This document shows positions 49,991 through 59,019 of a DNA stretch of 64,000 bases, piece by piece. The stretch comes from Lewinellaceae bacterium (lineage in GTDB: Bacteria; Bacteroidota; Bacteroidia; Chitinophagales; Saprospiraceae): positions 310,001 to 374,000 of the forward strand of contig JACJYC010000005.1 of the NCBI GenBank assembly GCA_020636325.1. Reading direction: 5' to 3'. Numbering within the stretch: position 1 is the first letter of the stretch; every line of letters starts with the position of its first letter. The translations under genes were made by a program, and so were the position numbers. Under the pieces are notes generated by a model that saw only the letters and a list, made by a program, of their open reading frames with translations, was not told where the DNA came from and searched no databases.

Positions 49991-51054
49991 CCCGGGTAAT
50001 CATTCACCGCCCGGACCACCTCCCAAATATCATCATCCGTCAATTTGACGCAGACCGGCAACAGGACATGGCGGCCGGATAATGCCGTCGCGCCCGGGAA
50101 CAGGTGGTCTTCGCCTTCCGGTATAAAGGACCAGGCAGCAGAAAAGACAAGCGGAACAACGCCCTTCACCGCGAGCCATTCCAGAAAATGGGGCCGGTTG
50201 TCCACCAGGACCGGGAATCCGATCATCGGCCAGTCGCCGCCGTTATCCATCGCGGTTACGGTTTGATTTTTAATCCCTGTACGGTAGATCTCCGCCTGTT
50301 TCAGGTGACGGTCGATCAGGCGCTTTTGGTCCAGCCTGCGCAGAAGGAAGCGGCTGACTCCGGACATCCGGCGGGCAGTCCCAGGTCCGGACCTCAGGAT
50401 GCGATATGCCCGGCCGTTCAAAGCGATGGACAACCACCGGAAAAACTTTACGCCGGTTTTTCGGGCCAGGGTCGCCGCTATCAACGCGCCAAATCGCAAT
50501 CCGGTATAGCCCCAAGCCGATCCGGGTTTTTCTACCGTTGGCCGGCCGCCGGCAACCAGTTCCAATCCTCCGCCATCGGGCAGCCCCGCCAGTTTTGGGA
50601 GGGAGAATAATCGGGCATCACCGCCCTGCGGGTTGTGCGCCAGGTGCTCTGCCGGCCAGGTTTGCGCAAAATCCTCAATGATAAATACGCTATCGCCGAG
50701 GACTTTCCGGAAAGTCACGATATCCCGCCGAACGCCGAACAGGTGGATCAGAACGGCCACCTGCGGTTGGGTTCGGAGAGCAAGTCTTTGCAGGTGACTG
50801 AAATCAGGGTTTCCTTCCACGGTCAGATCATAAAAAACGATGTCCCAACCCTCCGATCGAAACGGCGCGTAGAGGCCTTCCGGGCAAAAAGCAGGCAGCA
50901 GGACGATCCGTCCTTCCGGTACGGGCCGTTTCCAGGACCGCAACAGCGCGACCAGGGCTTCCCTGCCCGACCGAAACCAGGCACCTTCGGGCAGCGGTTT
51001 CGGGCCGGATCGGCCGGTTATTTGAATAATCCGATGGTGATCGATCAGGTTCAC
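49987..51054 (-). CDS. DegT/DnrJ-like PLP-dependent aminotransferase family protein
   Basis: 355 residues of the sugar aminotransferase fold. The cofactor-contacting Asp is in FIIEDFAQTW (Asp128), the Schiff-base Lys in FSLPKLAGLPDGGGLE (Lys154), and VLIHLFGVRRDI is the typical preceding strand. It probably aminates a keto-sugar nucleotide used in surface polysaccharide or lipid A-like products; the substrate is not evident. Its sequence is diverged from well-known DegT enzymes. TAG stop overlaps the stop of the convergent dihydroorotase-like gene (49987-49990). Confidence 0.82.
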   Translation of the reverse strand: MNLIDHHRIIQITGRSGPKPLPEGAWFRSGREALVALLRSWKRPVPEGRIVLLPAFCPEGLYAPFRSEGWDIVFYDLTVEGNPDFSHLQRLALRTQPQVAVLIHLFGVRRDIVTFRKVLGDSVFIIEDFAQTWPAEHLAHNPQGGDARLFSLPKLAGLPDGGGLELVAGGRPTVEKPGSAWGYTGLRFGALIAATLARKTGVKFFRWLSIALNGRAYRILRSGPGTARRMSGVSRFLLRRLDQKRLIDRHLKQAEIYRTGIKNQTVTAMDNGGDWPMIGFPVLVDNRPHFLEWLAVKGVVPLVFSAAWSFIPEGEDHLFPGATALSGRHVLLPVCVKLTDDDIWEVVRAVNDYPG

Positions 51055-51111
51055 GGGTTAAAATTAGCTGAAAAACAAACTTATCCGGAAGTTATGCGTA
51101 TCTATACCTAG

Positions 51112-51119
51112 TATTTTTG
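51112..51119 (+). promoter_or_regulatory. -7 box of the MATE gene
   Basis: TATTTTTG matches TAnnTTTG, 29 bp before the MATE start; -33 not evident. Confidence 0.5.
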
Positions 51120-51148
51120 GTCCTGACGACCATGTTTGACCTAAGATC

Positions 51149-52555
51149 ATGAGCACCCGACCTAACAAAAAATCTTCCGAAGAGCTTGGCCAGGCGCCCA
51201 TGGGCAGGCTGTTGTTGAAAATGGCCCTGCCCGCTTCCATCGGCATTCTGGTCATGTCCGTCAACTTCATTGTCGATACCATTTTTATCGGCCGTTTCGT
51301 GGGCAGTCTCGGCATCGCGGCCATTACGGTTGTGCTGCCCATCAGTTTTCTGATTTCTTCCATCGGCATGGCCATCGGTATCGGCGGTTCGTCGGTTGTT
51401 TCCCGGGCGCTGGGCAAAGGCAACCGCAAAAAAGCGGAGGATACGTTCGGCGTAATGGCCTGCATGACCATCCTGCTGGCCGTAACCATTGTGATCCTGG
51501 GGTCATTCGCGCAGCACCCGATCCTGCAGCTATTCGGCGGCAAGGGCGATATTGAAGCGCCGGCCGGCGTATATTTCAACATCCTGCTGACGGGCATTCC
51601 GTGCCTGGCCTGGGCGATGATGTCCAACAACGTGATGCGCGCCCAGGGCAGCCCGAGGCCGGCCATGCTGGTCATGCTGACGTCCGCGCTTACAAATATC
51701 GTACTGGATACGGTTTTCATTGCCGGTTTCGGGTGGGGACTGGAAGGCGCGGCATGGGCTACGACCATTTCCTACTATCTGGCCGCCGCTTATACTTTCT
51801 GGTTCTTTTTCCTGGGGCCGACCGAACTGCGGCTGCACTGGAAAACGCTTACCCTCCGCTGGAAAATCGTAAAGGAGATCTCCTCGATCGGCTTTGTCAC
51901 CCTGGCGCGGCAGGGCACGATCAGCGTGCTGAGCATCGTATTGAACAATTCGCTGTTTCACCACGGCGGCGAGCTGGCGGTGGCGGTCTACGGCGTGATC
52001 AACCGCGTCATGATGTTCGCCAACTTCCCGGTACTGGGCATCACACAGGGTTTTTTACCCATCGCAGGGTACAATTACGGCGCTGAAAAGTGGAAAAGGG
52101 TCAAGGAAAGCATTACCACATCCGTCAAAGGCGGAACGGCCGTAGCAGTGGTCATCTTCGCCGGGATCATGATCTTCCCCAAAGCGCTGGTCGGTCTCTT
52201 TTCCCAGGACGCGAACCTCCTGAGCGCGACAAGCCCGGCTTTGGTCACAGCCTTCCTCGCCACGCCGCTCATCACCACGCAACTGGTGGGATCAGCCTAT
52301 TTCCAGGCCATCGGCAAATCGATCCCCGCACTCCTGCTCACCCTGACCAAGCAGGGATTCTTCCTGATCCCGCTCATCCTCGTCCTGCCGGCCTTTATGG
52401 GACTGCAAGGCATCTGGTGGTCTTTTCCCATCGCTGATGTAATGGCGGCTACCGTTACCCTTTTATACCTTCGCAGGGAGATCATCAAAAGGCTCAATCC
52501 GTTGCTGAAAGAAGCGCAGGGAACGGAATTGCCGGAAATGCAGGCGGCGGGATGA
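51149..52555 (+). CDS. MATE-family multidrug efflux transporter
   Basis: 468-residue inner-membrane antiporter that exports drugs or metabolites with Na+ or H+. Twelve transmembrane helices in two homologous halves: the first opens MGRLLLKMALPASIGILVMSVNFIVDTIFIGRFVG, with the AMGIGIGGSSVVSRALGKGNRKKAE loop; the second has LARQGTISVLSIVLNNSLF and GITQGFLPIAGYNYGAEKWKRVKES. Length and the loop motifs are those of the family. Divergent from the aminotransferase gene; substrate unknown. Confidence 0.93.
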   Translation: MSTRPNKKSSEELGQAPMGRLLLKMALPASIGILVMSVNFIVDTIFIGRFVGSLGIAAITVVLPISFLISSIGMAIGIGGSSVVSRALGKGNRKKAEDTFGVMACMTILLAVTIVILGSFAQHPILQLFGGKGDIEAPAGVYFNILLTGIPCLAWAMMSNNVMRAQGSPRPAMLVMLTSALTNIVLDTVFIAGFGWGLEGAAWATTISYYLAAAYTFWFFFLGPTELRLHWKTLTLRWKIVKEISSIGFVTLARQGTISVLSIVLNNSLFHHGGELAVAVYGVINRVMMFANFPVLGITQGFLPIAGYNYGAEKWKRVKESITTSVKGGTAVAVVIFAGIMIFPKALVGLFSQDANLLSATSPALVTAFLATPLITTQLVGSAYFQAIGKSIPALLLTLTKQGFFLIPLILVLPAFMGLQGIWWSFPIADVMAATVTLLYLRREIIKRLNPLLKEAQGTELPEMQAAG

Positions 52556-52858
52556 AGATTCCGGGTTGACGCCTTCAGGGAGCGGGGAAACAATACTCGT
52601 CCGATTTGACTGTCAATTGTATTGATTGATGATTGACAATTACCCCGCTAAAGCTGGGCAGGCTATGATTGTTAATTGTTGATGGCGGCGTCGGTTGCAA
52701 AATCGCACCATCGCTTCCACCGGACCGACCGCTGACAACTGACAACTTCCTCAATATGCCTGGAATCGCCGCCATCACCTCACTTACGACTTATGCGACG
52801 GAAAATTTTCCGTCGCTACTTACGACTTACAGACTTACGACTACAGACTTACGACTAG
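52556..52858. repeat. Repeat-filled gap (heptamers, TTACGACT runs)
   Basis: No gene in this 304-bp gap. It contains TGACAATT-type inverted pieces (about 52609-52640), a CGGTTGCAAAATCGCACCATCGC module (52690-52712) and GACAACT heptamers (the mosaic of 5150 and 38363), then TACGACT/ACAGACT heptamers flanking the palindrome P4 and running to the lysozyme stop. Confidence 0.75.
52795..52816. repeat. 22-bp GCGACG-N10-CGTCGC palindrome, copy P4
   Basis: Core GAAAATTTTC is a perfect palindrome; TACGACT-type heptamers flank it on both sides. Confidence 0.85.
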
Positions 52859-52859
52859 C

Positions 52860-53564
52860 CTAATACGCCATACTCACCAGATCGGCGCCGCGCCTGCAAA
52901 GGGAGTCGAGTTGTTCGAAAGTGCCTTTGTACACATTGAAGTCAACATAGCCGTCGATGCCGGGCAGGTTGCCGCGGTTGCCGTATTGCCAGAAATCCCA
53001 ATCGCGCCCGCAGGAAAGCTCGGGTTGGCTTTGGTTGTATCGGGCGATCCAGACCGGATAGTCATTGAATTGGCCGGAGAGGTATTCGTTGTAGAAACGG
53101 AGATTGGTATAAATGATGGGTTTGACGCCGTGGCGCCATTCGACGAGGGCGAGCCAGGTCCGGATGCCGGCTACCAGGCCGTAGGGATTGGCGTCGTCCA
53201 GCACCTCCACATCGAGCACCGGCGGGAGGTCGCCTTCCTCCATTTCCACCCAATTGCTGAAATGCATGGCTTGCAGCATGGGAGAAGTATTGGGCCGGTA
53301 GAAATGGTAGGCGCCGCGCCGGAGGCCGACCCGCTTCATTTCGTCCCAGTTGTAACAGAACAGGCTGTCGGCAAAACTGGCCCCTTCCGTCGCTTTCACG
53401 AAGGCAAAATGGACGCGCTGCGCCGCAACGGTATCCCAGACAATTTGCTTTTGGTGATGGGAAACATCGATCCCGTGGACTGAATATTGGTCCAGCCGAT
53501 GGGTCTCTTTCTCACACGATTGAGCGAAAAAGATGAGGAGCGATATGCACAGGATGTTCCGCAT
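52860..53564 (-). CDS. GH25 lysozyme-like lipoprotein
   Basis: 234 residues. Lipoprotein signal ends FFAQSC (Cys17). The GH25 muramidase barrel is plain: HGIDVSHHQ (first catalytic Asp, about 32), FAFVKATEG, GAYHFYRP, PPVLDVEVLDD (DxE pair, about 117-119), PIIYTNLRFYNEYL, and DYPVWIARYN with DFWQYG near the end. It should cleave the beta-1,4 bond of peptidoglycan and is anchored in the envelope. The TAG stop follows a heptamer array by 1 bp. Confidence 0.93.
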   Translation of the reverse strand: MRNILCISLLIFFAQSCEKETHRLDQYSVHGIDVSHHQKQIVWDTVAAQRVHFAFVKATEGASFADSLFCYNWDEMKRVGLRRGAYHFYRPNTSPMLQAMHFSNWVEMEEGDLPPVLDVEVLDDANPYGLVAGIRTWLALVEWRHGVKPIIYTNLRFYNEYLSGQFNDYPVWIARYNQSQPELSCGRDWDFWQYGNRGNLPGIDGYVDFNVYKGTFEQLDSLCRRGADLVSMAY

Positions 53565-53713
53565 TTTGTTCTGCGCGGCGATCTGTTGTCAGGATACTGA
53601 TCGCAGCTTCATAAATACTAGAACGACAAAATACGGCAAAAAGATGTTCGGAAGAATCCCCGGAGGGACATTTAATGTTTCAATAACGTTTTACAGCGGA
53701 CAATTATCTCTTT

Positions 53714-55450
53714 TCAGCTTTCCATGGTCAGGAGGGTGTCGAGTTCATGTTTGATGAAAGCCCCCAGTTCCTTGACGTATGCCCTGGAAAAGTCAAACCG
53801 GATGCCCGCGGTTTCATAGATCTCCTTGATCGGTCTGGAATATCCGAGCTTGAGGGCGCTGATATAGCGTTGCACCGTCAGTTCGGGGTTTTCCCTGTAG
53901 GCCTTCCAGATCGCGACGGCGCCCAACTGGGCCATTCCGTATTCGATGTAGTAGAAGGGTACTTCGAAAATATGGAGTTGCTTATGCCATACATATTCGG
54001 AGTAGTATTCAAGGCCCGACCGGTCGACCTCATCCGAGCTGTAGGAAAGGAAGGTCTCCATCCAGGAGATCTTGCGCTCTTCGCGGGTATGTTCCGGATG
54101 GGTGTAGAGCCAATGCTGGAATTTATCCACTGTCGCGACCCAGGGCAGGACCTTGAGTACGTTTTCGAGCTGGCTGATGCGGGCGCGGCGAAGATCTTCC
54201 TCGCTGTCAAAGAACAGGCCCCAATGGTCCATGGTCAGCAATTCCATGGTCATGGCCGCGAGTTCGGCAACTTCGGAAGGCACCTTTTTGTCGGAGGTCA
54301 GTTTGAGTCCTTTGGTCAGGTAGGAATGCACCGCATGGCCGCTTTCGTGCATGAGCGTCCTCATATCGTTGGTCGAGTTGGAGGCATTCATAAACACGAA
54401 GGGTACGCCGGTCAGGTGCAGCGGCATATTGTATCCGCCCGGGCGTTTGCCTTTGCGGGATTCGAGGTCGAGGTGGCCCATCTGCTGCATGGTGCCGATG
54501 ACCTTGCCGAACAGCGGGTTGACGCTGGAGAGGCAGGCGACGGACTTCTCAACCAATTCGTTGATGTCGTTGAACGGCTTCAGGGGCGCCTTCTTGCTGG
54601 TATCGACGTGGAGGTCCCACGGCCGCAATTGTTCCAGGTTGAGGGCTTTTTTCCGGAAGCGGTTGAAATCATCCAGCAGGGGCAGGATCTCGAGCTGGAT
54701 GGCTTCGTGGAAATCGAGGCAGTCCGAAATGGAATAATCGAACCGGCCGAGGGCCCTGAATTTGAAATCGCGGAAGTTGTCAAATCCGGAATTCAGGGCA
54801 ATCTGGTGGCGCTTGACGAGCAGGTCGTCAAAAAGGCTTTCCAGGCATTCGGTATCTTCCAGTATCCGGCCGTAGATCTTGTGGTAAATGGCTTCGCGAT
54901 ATTCGCGATCCGTTTCTTCCAGCAGGGCGCCGGCTTTCTGAAGGGTCATCTGACGGCCGTTGACGCCGATGGTCATTTCGGAGAAAATGCGGCCGTATTC
55001 TTTTGCTTTGAGCTGGACTTCGGTGGCGAGCGGAATATTCTCTTCGTGAAAGAGGTCGACCTCATTCTGAATATTGCGCAGGTAAATGCCGTATTTGACC
55101 GGATCGAGCTGGGAGGTGTAAGGACAGGCTACCAGTTTGTGATTGAGGGTATTTTCATACGCGGCAATGCGCGGCGAAAGTTCCTGAACGGCGTACTGGT
55201 ATGCTTCGTCCGCCGCTTCGTCCGAACTGTCAACTGTTATTTTAATATACCGCCACGAAAAAGATTCGCTCACAACCGCATCGAGTTCACTGCGATCGAG
55301 TATCCAACGTTCCAATGCAGCAACCGAAAGCAGCGGCCGTTCTACCAGGCTTCGGTAGTAAACGTCCAGTTCAGCCCAGGTGGTTACCTGAAAGTTGGAT
55401 GGTACAAATTTTCGTTTTAACGGTTCCGGTACCTCGATAGCTGCTCCCAT
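53714..55450 (-). CDS. M3-family oligoendopeptidase
   Basis: 578-residue zinc metallopeptidase of the PepF/thimet type, degrading short peptides in the cytoplasm. The zinc motif is LMHESGHAVHSYL near residue 370 (HExxH), with the third ligand Glu in VAELAAMTMELL about 28 residues later; YYIEYGMAQLGAVAIWKAY near the C-terminus is the substrate-contacting segment. There is no signal peptide. MGAAIEVPEPL is preferred as the start, nine codons within a longer frame. It follows the DUF5606 gene by about 50 bp on the same strand. Confidence 0.92.
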   Translation of the reverse strand: MGAAIEVPEPLKRKFVPSNFQVTTWAELDVYYRSLVERPLLSVAALERWILDRSELDAVVSESFSWRYIKITVDSSDEAADEAYQYAVQELSPRIAAYENTLNHKLVACPYTSQLDPVKYGIYLRNIQNEVDLFHEENIPLATEVQLKAKEYGRIFSEMTIGVNGRQMTLQKAGALLEETDREYREAIYHKIYGRILEDTECLESLFDDLLVKRHQIALNSGFDNFRDFKFRALGRFDYSISDCLDFHEAIQLEILPLLDDFNRFRKKALNLEQLRPWDLHVDTSKKAPLKPFNDINELVEKSVACLSSVNPLFGKVIGTMQQMGHLDLESRKGKRPGGYNMPLHLTGVPFVFMNASNSTNDMRTLMHESGHAVHSYLTKGLKLTSDKKVPSEVAELAAMTMELLTMDHWGLFFDSEEDLRRARISQLENVLKVLPWVATVDKFQHWLYTHPEHTREERKISWMETFLSYSSDEVDRSGLEYYSEYVWHKQLHIFEVPFYYIEYGMAQLGAVAIWKAYRENPELTVQRYISALKLGYSRPIKEIYETAGIRFDFSRAYVKELGAFIKHELDTLLTMES

Positions 55451-55503
55451 AGATTTTAAAATTGTGCAGTTTTCCAATCGAGCTGGAGCCGGATTTTGGA
55501 AGA

Positions 55504-55923
55504 TTACTCTTCCTCGTCTTCGGTCGTCTCCGCTTCAGGGTCCAGTAGCTGATTTGTGTGTAGTAAATTAAACCATTTTATCACTTTCCTCATGTCGCTG
55601 ACGCGCACCCGGTCATGGTCGTAGTTGGGCAATACGTCGGCGAAATATTCCTTGATATCTTCATCGCCGGCGCTTGTGTCGGCGGGAGGATTGTCCTCAA
55701 GTTGATCCAGCATGTTGCGAAATACGTTTGCCAATTCGGTAGATTCACCGTCATCCGTGTAAATCGCAATGGATTCCAATGGGGTAAACTGGTGTTTTCT
55801 GGATGGCGCAAAACGGTGTTTTCCTGTGCCGATTTCTTCAACAATGAGTCCATTTTTGCGATTCGCTATCATCCGGTACAACCCGGACATACCGCTCACC
55901 GCGACCAATTTTTCCAATTTCAT
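55504..55923 (-). CDS. DUF5606 domain protein
   Basis: 139 residues. The N-terminal half (MKLEKLVAVSGMSGLYRMIANRKNGLIVEE and TPLESIAIYTDDGESTELANVF) is the Bacteroidota-specific DUF5606 domain; the tail is acidic (EAETTEDEEE). The family is near-universal in the phylum and of unknown function. It is upstream of the M3 peptidase gene and possibly cotranscribed. A TAATTTTG box on the minus strand (55959-55952) could be its -7 element. Confidence 0.88.
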   Translation of the reverse strand: MKLEKLVAVSGMSGLYRMIANRKNGLIVEEIGTGKHRFAPSRKHQFTPLESIAIYTDDGESTELANVFRNMLDQLEDNPPADTSAGDEDIKEYFADVLPNYDHDRVRVSDMRKVIKWFNLLHTNQLLDPEAETTEDEEE

Positions 55924-55959
55924 AAAAAATTGCTCTCTTTTGATTGACCGGCAAAATTA

Positions 55960-56291
55960 CAAACTACCGCAAATTATTCACCTGTAAATGGAAATTCATG
56001 CAAAGAACAAAGGTAGAAAATTACCCGCATAGCCTAAAACCGGGATACATGTAGTCATTGTATGGCCCAAAAGCAACGCGCGTGAATGTTCAATTTCCTC
56101 TGATTGCACCCAAGATGGCGTAAAAGTTGGAACGTGAGTTTACGCTAACGAACGAATTCGAGCTAATGTTTAGGCGATGGGGGGTATTAAGCTTGAGAAA
56201 AAGTGCTGATATCCCGAACATGTATGTGGTGGCAAAGATAGGTAAAAATGGCATACCGGGCAAGAAAGCGGAAGATATTATTTTTCCGGAA
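55960..56291. other. Intergenic gap without recognised gene
   Basis: About 330 bp between two minus-strand genes, clearly AT-richer than its surroundings. A plus-strand frame enters here (from 56127) but its downstream part is only the antisense of the GtrA gene, so I do not call it. No repeat of the families above is present. Confidence 0.5.
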
Positions 56292-56705
56292 TCACAGAAA
56301 CCGCTTCTCGAAAGCGTACCGTTTGAGGTAAAAATTATAAAAAAATACGATCCCCGTGGCTATCCCCTTCGCAAGGAAATGGTTTTTGGCAAAAAACGGC
56401 AGGCTCGTCAACCCGATGAACAACACCGAGCTCAGCGTAATGGCCCCCAGGGAAACCAATGCCGCAATCAAAAACACCGTCCTCACCTTCCTGCGGACGT
56501 CAAACACAAAAAATCGCTGCAACACGAAATTGATCAGCATCGAACAGGTATAACTGATCACATGCGCCGCCGTCGGCTGCAACAACAGCCAATAGATCAA
56601 CGCGGCATAAATGCCGTATTCCGCTGCCGTAGCCATAGCCGACGTCGTGGCATACCGCGCCTTCAGCTTGAATAAGGGCCATATTTTTTCTACCCACACG
56701 CTCAT
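56292..56705 (-). CDS. GtrA-family membrane protein
   Basis: 137-residue, four-helix membrane protein. GtrA-like proteins help flip or present polyprenyl-phosphate sugars for surface polysaccharide. Helix 1 TSAMATAAEYGIYAALIYWLLL, helix 2 VISYTCSMLINFVLQRFFVF with the conserved NFxxxRxFVF, then VFLIAALVSLGAITLSSVLF and GIATGIVFFYNFYLKRYAF. The start MSVWVEK is chosen over MTTIM four residues upstream. A CTCTCACC array separates it from the 5'-nucleotidase gene. Confidence 0.9.
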   Translation of the reverse strand: MSVWVEKIWPLFKLKARYATTSAMATAAEYGIYAALIYWLLLQPTAAHVISYTCSMLINFVLQRFFVFDVRRKVRTVFLIAALVSLGAITLSSVLFIGLTSLPFFAKNHFLAKGIATGIVFFYNFYLKRYAFEKRFL

Positions 56706-56725
56706 AATAGTGGTCAATTCGCAGG

Positions 56726-56792
56726 CTCTCTCCCTCTCTCACCCTCTCATCCTCTCACCCTCTCACCCTCTCACCCTCTCATCCTCTCTCTC
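56726..56792. repeat. 8-bp tandem array CTCTCACC overlapping the 5'-nucleotidase 3' end
   Basis: About eight imperfect CTCTCACC/CTCTCATC units. On the strand of the 5'-nucleotidase gene they read GGTGAGAG, the unit of 915-977, and encode that protein's last residues and stop. Confidence 0.9.
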
Positions 56793-57311
56793 ATAAAAAA
56801 ACCCTTCCACCTCCCGCCAGTTGTTCACCCGGGTAAAGCGGGTTTCTTCCGCGTTATGGGAAGCGGTGAACAACAGGCCCTTCCCATCAAAATTAAGCAG
56901 GTTCTTGACGTGATCATCGATCATATAATCCGCCTTGATGATGCTCTTGTCGCCGCAAAAGACGATATTTTTCCAGTGGATGAACGGGAAATGATCCGCC
57001 AGCCAGTCAAATTTGTCCTCAAAGGAGGAACGGAACTCCATGGCGGCCGTGGTGATGAACACATCGTAGTCCTCGCACAGGCGCCGCACAACCTCCTGGC
57101 TGTCGGGCATCACGGGAAGATCCCTGAAGAAGCCCTTGTCGTGCAGCCGGTCGCGCAGCACATAGGCGTCTTCATGGAGGTCGTAGATTTTCTTGCCCCA
57201 GAAATCACCGGGCTCCAGCCGGCGACCGTAGGCTTCTTCGTAGAGGTCCAGAAATTTGGGCGTGACATCGGCGATGACCTCATCCATGTCGAGCGCTATC
57301 CTTTTTTTCAT
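56763..57311 (-). CDS. 5'(3')-deoxyribonucleotidase (NT5C type, HAD fold)
   Basis: 182-residue HAD phosphatase that dephosphorylates deoxyribonucleotides. Catalytic DMDEV (Asp8, Asp10), then VFITTAAMEF (motif II Thr), KNIVFCGDKSIIKADYMIDDH (motif III Lys and motif IV DD). MKKRIALDMDEV is the usual start; an upstream frame adds 14 residues that overlap the next gene. The C-terminal EREDERVRG is translated from the CTCTCACC tandem array, so it is a repeat-made tail that relatives should lack. Confidence 0.9.
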   Translation of the reverse strand: MKKRIALDMDEVIADVTPKFLDLYEEAYGRRLEPGDFWGKKIYDLHEDAYVLRDRLHDKGFFRDLPVMPDSQEVVRRLCEDYDVFITTAAMEFRSSFEDKFDWLADHFPFIHWKNIVFCGDKSIIKADYMIDDHVKNLLNFDGKGLLFTASHNAEETRFTRVNNWREVEGFFYEREDERVRG

Positions 57312-57349
57312 CGATCTTTCAGCATTTAAACGGACGCCGGCCTGCGCGA

Positions 57350-58822
57350 TCAATGCCCCGCCCTGGAACGCATGTCCTTTTCGATGACCGTCGGCACCTG
57401 TTCAACTTTCAGGTTTTTGGCAATAACGGTCCGGTCCGGGTTCAGCACGTAGAGCTCAGGCGTATGATTGACATAGTACTTGGCGTAAATGGATTTGTTC
57501 GTGGGGTCAAATACGTTGGTCCAGGTAATCCTGTTCTTGGCGATATAGGCCTTCCATTCCGGGATATCCGTATTGAGCGCAATCCCGTAAACATCCACGC
57601 CTTTCGACCGCCACTCCTGGTAGAATTTGACCAGTTTGGGCGTCTCGACGGCGCAGTTCTCGCAGTTCGGGTCGTACATGTATACCAGGATATAGGGCGC
57701 CTTCATTTCATAGATGGACTTGAGGCTGCCGTCCGGCGACGGCGCGCTCACATCCGGACCTTTACGGCCCACCAGGCTCGCTTCCATTTCATAGGCGCGC
57801 AGTTGAAGGGCGTATACCTCGGCGGAGTCGGACCAATAGGCCAGTTCGGGTTTGAAATAGTTCTTGACCATGTACACAAACACGGCCTCCGGGTCCATCA
57901 GCGTGGTCTTTTCCGGGTCGTAATACAAGGTGATCCAGTTGGCGAAAAACTTGAGGTATTCTTTATGGTTCAGGACTTTATCCACCAGCAGTCCGGCCGA
58001 TTTGTTGATCGAATCCGGATGCTGAACGGTGAGCTCGCCGATGTATCGCTTCAGCTTGTTCACAATGACGGGCGTATGCAGCAGGCGGTTATCGCTGAAG
58101 TCCACATTGTCCCAAAGCTGCGAACGGTACAAGGCTAATTGCGCCAGGGTATCCAGGGTTCCGTTCGGTTTCTTGATCACCTGGGGCTCGGGGTTCTGCC
58201 CGGCGATCTTGAATTTGGTAAACAAGGCCGTGGGGTATTCATCCTGGAAGGATTGGATATGGGCCTTTCGTTCGGCCACCAGTTTGTCCTGCTCGGCTTT
58301 GATGCGCTGGTAATCCGCCGAACCGGGAGCCGCGGCCTTCAATTGTTGCGAAACCTGATTGAAGATGGGCTCCTGCCTGGCCTGGAACGCCAGGTTCTTG
58401 TACAACAGTTCGTTGTCGAGTGAGCCGTTCACCTTCATGGTATTGATGAGGTCGGAAACATTGGCCGACATGGAAAAATTCTGCTCGGTGGCATTCAGCA
58501 GCATTTGAAAGCTGACATTTCCCTGCATCATCACAAAATAGAAACCGGCGTTGTAGCCGTCATTCTTTTGAAAGATGAAATGCCCTGAAGCGTCAGCGGT
58601 AGTGGTATCCGCTACAAAATTCTGGTCGGCATAGAATCCGATCAGCCGAACCTGTCCCGCAGGAGCGCCGGCGATCTTGAATTCGATGCGTGCGGGCCCT
58701 GCCGGGTCAGCTGAGATATCTTCACCCGAAGCCTGCGTTCCCTGGTTAAAGGCATCGGAAGGCGCTTTGGAACTGCAGGAAAGAATGAGAAGGAACATCA
58801 ACAAGGAAAGTGAAAATCGCAT
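57350..58822 (-). CDS. TlpA-like thioredoxin-fold lipoprotein
   Basis: 490 residues. Lipoprotein signal ends LLILSC (Cys16). An N-terminal DUF4369-like beta domain (about 45-145) and a helical middle precede a thioredoxin fold with the active-site CENC in MYDPNCENCAVETPKLVKFY (about 382-401), followed by GIALNTDIPEWKAYI and the cis-Pro HTPELYVL. It would act as a periplasmic-side thiol-disulfide oxidoreductase, a type abundant in Bacteroidota. Same strand as the 5'-nucleotidase gene, 38 bp upstream of it. Confidence 0.88.
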   Translation of the reverse strand: MRFSLSLLMFLLILSCSSKAPSDAFNQGTQASGEDISADPAGPARIEFKIAGAPAGQVRLIGFYADQNFVADTTTADASGHFIFQKNDGYNAGFYFVMMQGNVSFQMLLNATEQNFSMSANVSDLINTMKVNGSLDNELLYKNLAFQARQEPIFNQVSQQLKAAAPGSADYQRIKAEQDKLVAERKAHIQSFQDEYPTALFTKFKIAGQNPEPQVIKKPNGTLDTLAQLALYRSQLWDNVDFSDNRLLHTPVIVNKLKRYIGELTVQHPDSINKSAGLLVDKVLNHKEYLKFFANWITLYYDPEKTTLMDPEAVFVYMVKNYFKPELAYWSDSAEVYALQLRAYEMEASLVGRKGPDVSAPSPDGSLKSIYEMKAPYILVYMYDPNCENCAVETPKLVKFYQEWRSKGVDVYGIALNTDIPEWKAYIAKNRITWTNVFDPTNKSIYAKYYVNHTPELYVLNPDRTVIAKNLKVEQVPTVIEKDMRSRAGH

Positions 58823-59019
58823 ATGTTCAGCATTTTGGCAACGGTCAAAGATTACTTCCCGGTTTCAGTTTTCAGCAAGGAAATAAGCGATTGTCCATGA
58901 GCTTATTCAAGCTAAAAGGTTGAATTAAAAAAGGGAGTTAATGGTTGACCAATTATTGAAGGCGCAAATTTCGGAATTTTGACCGATAACGGGCCGAAAA
59001 AATGAACAAAGATCAAAGA

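Noticed and set aside
56127..56675. 182-aa plus-strand ORF
   Set aside because: Most of it is the antisense of the GtrA gene, whose four helices and family motif are clear. The first 55 codons resemble nothing I know.
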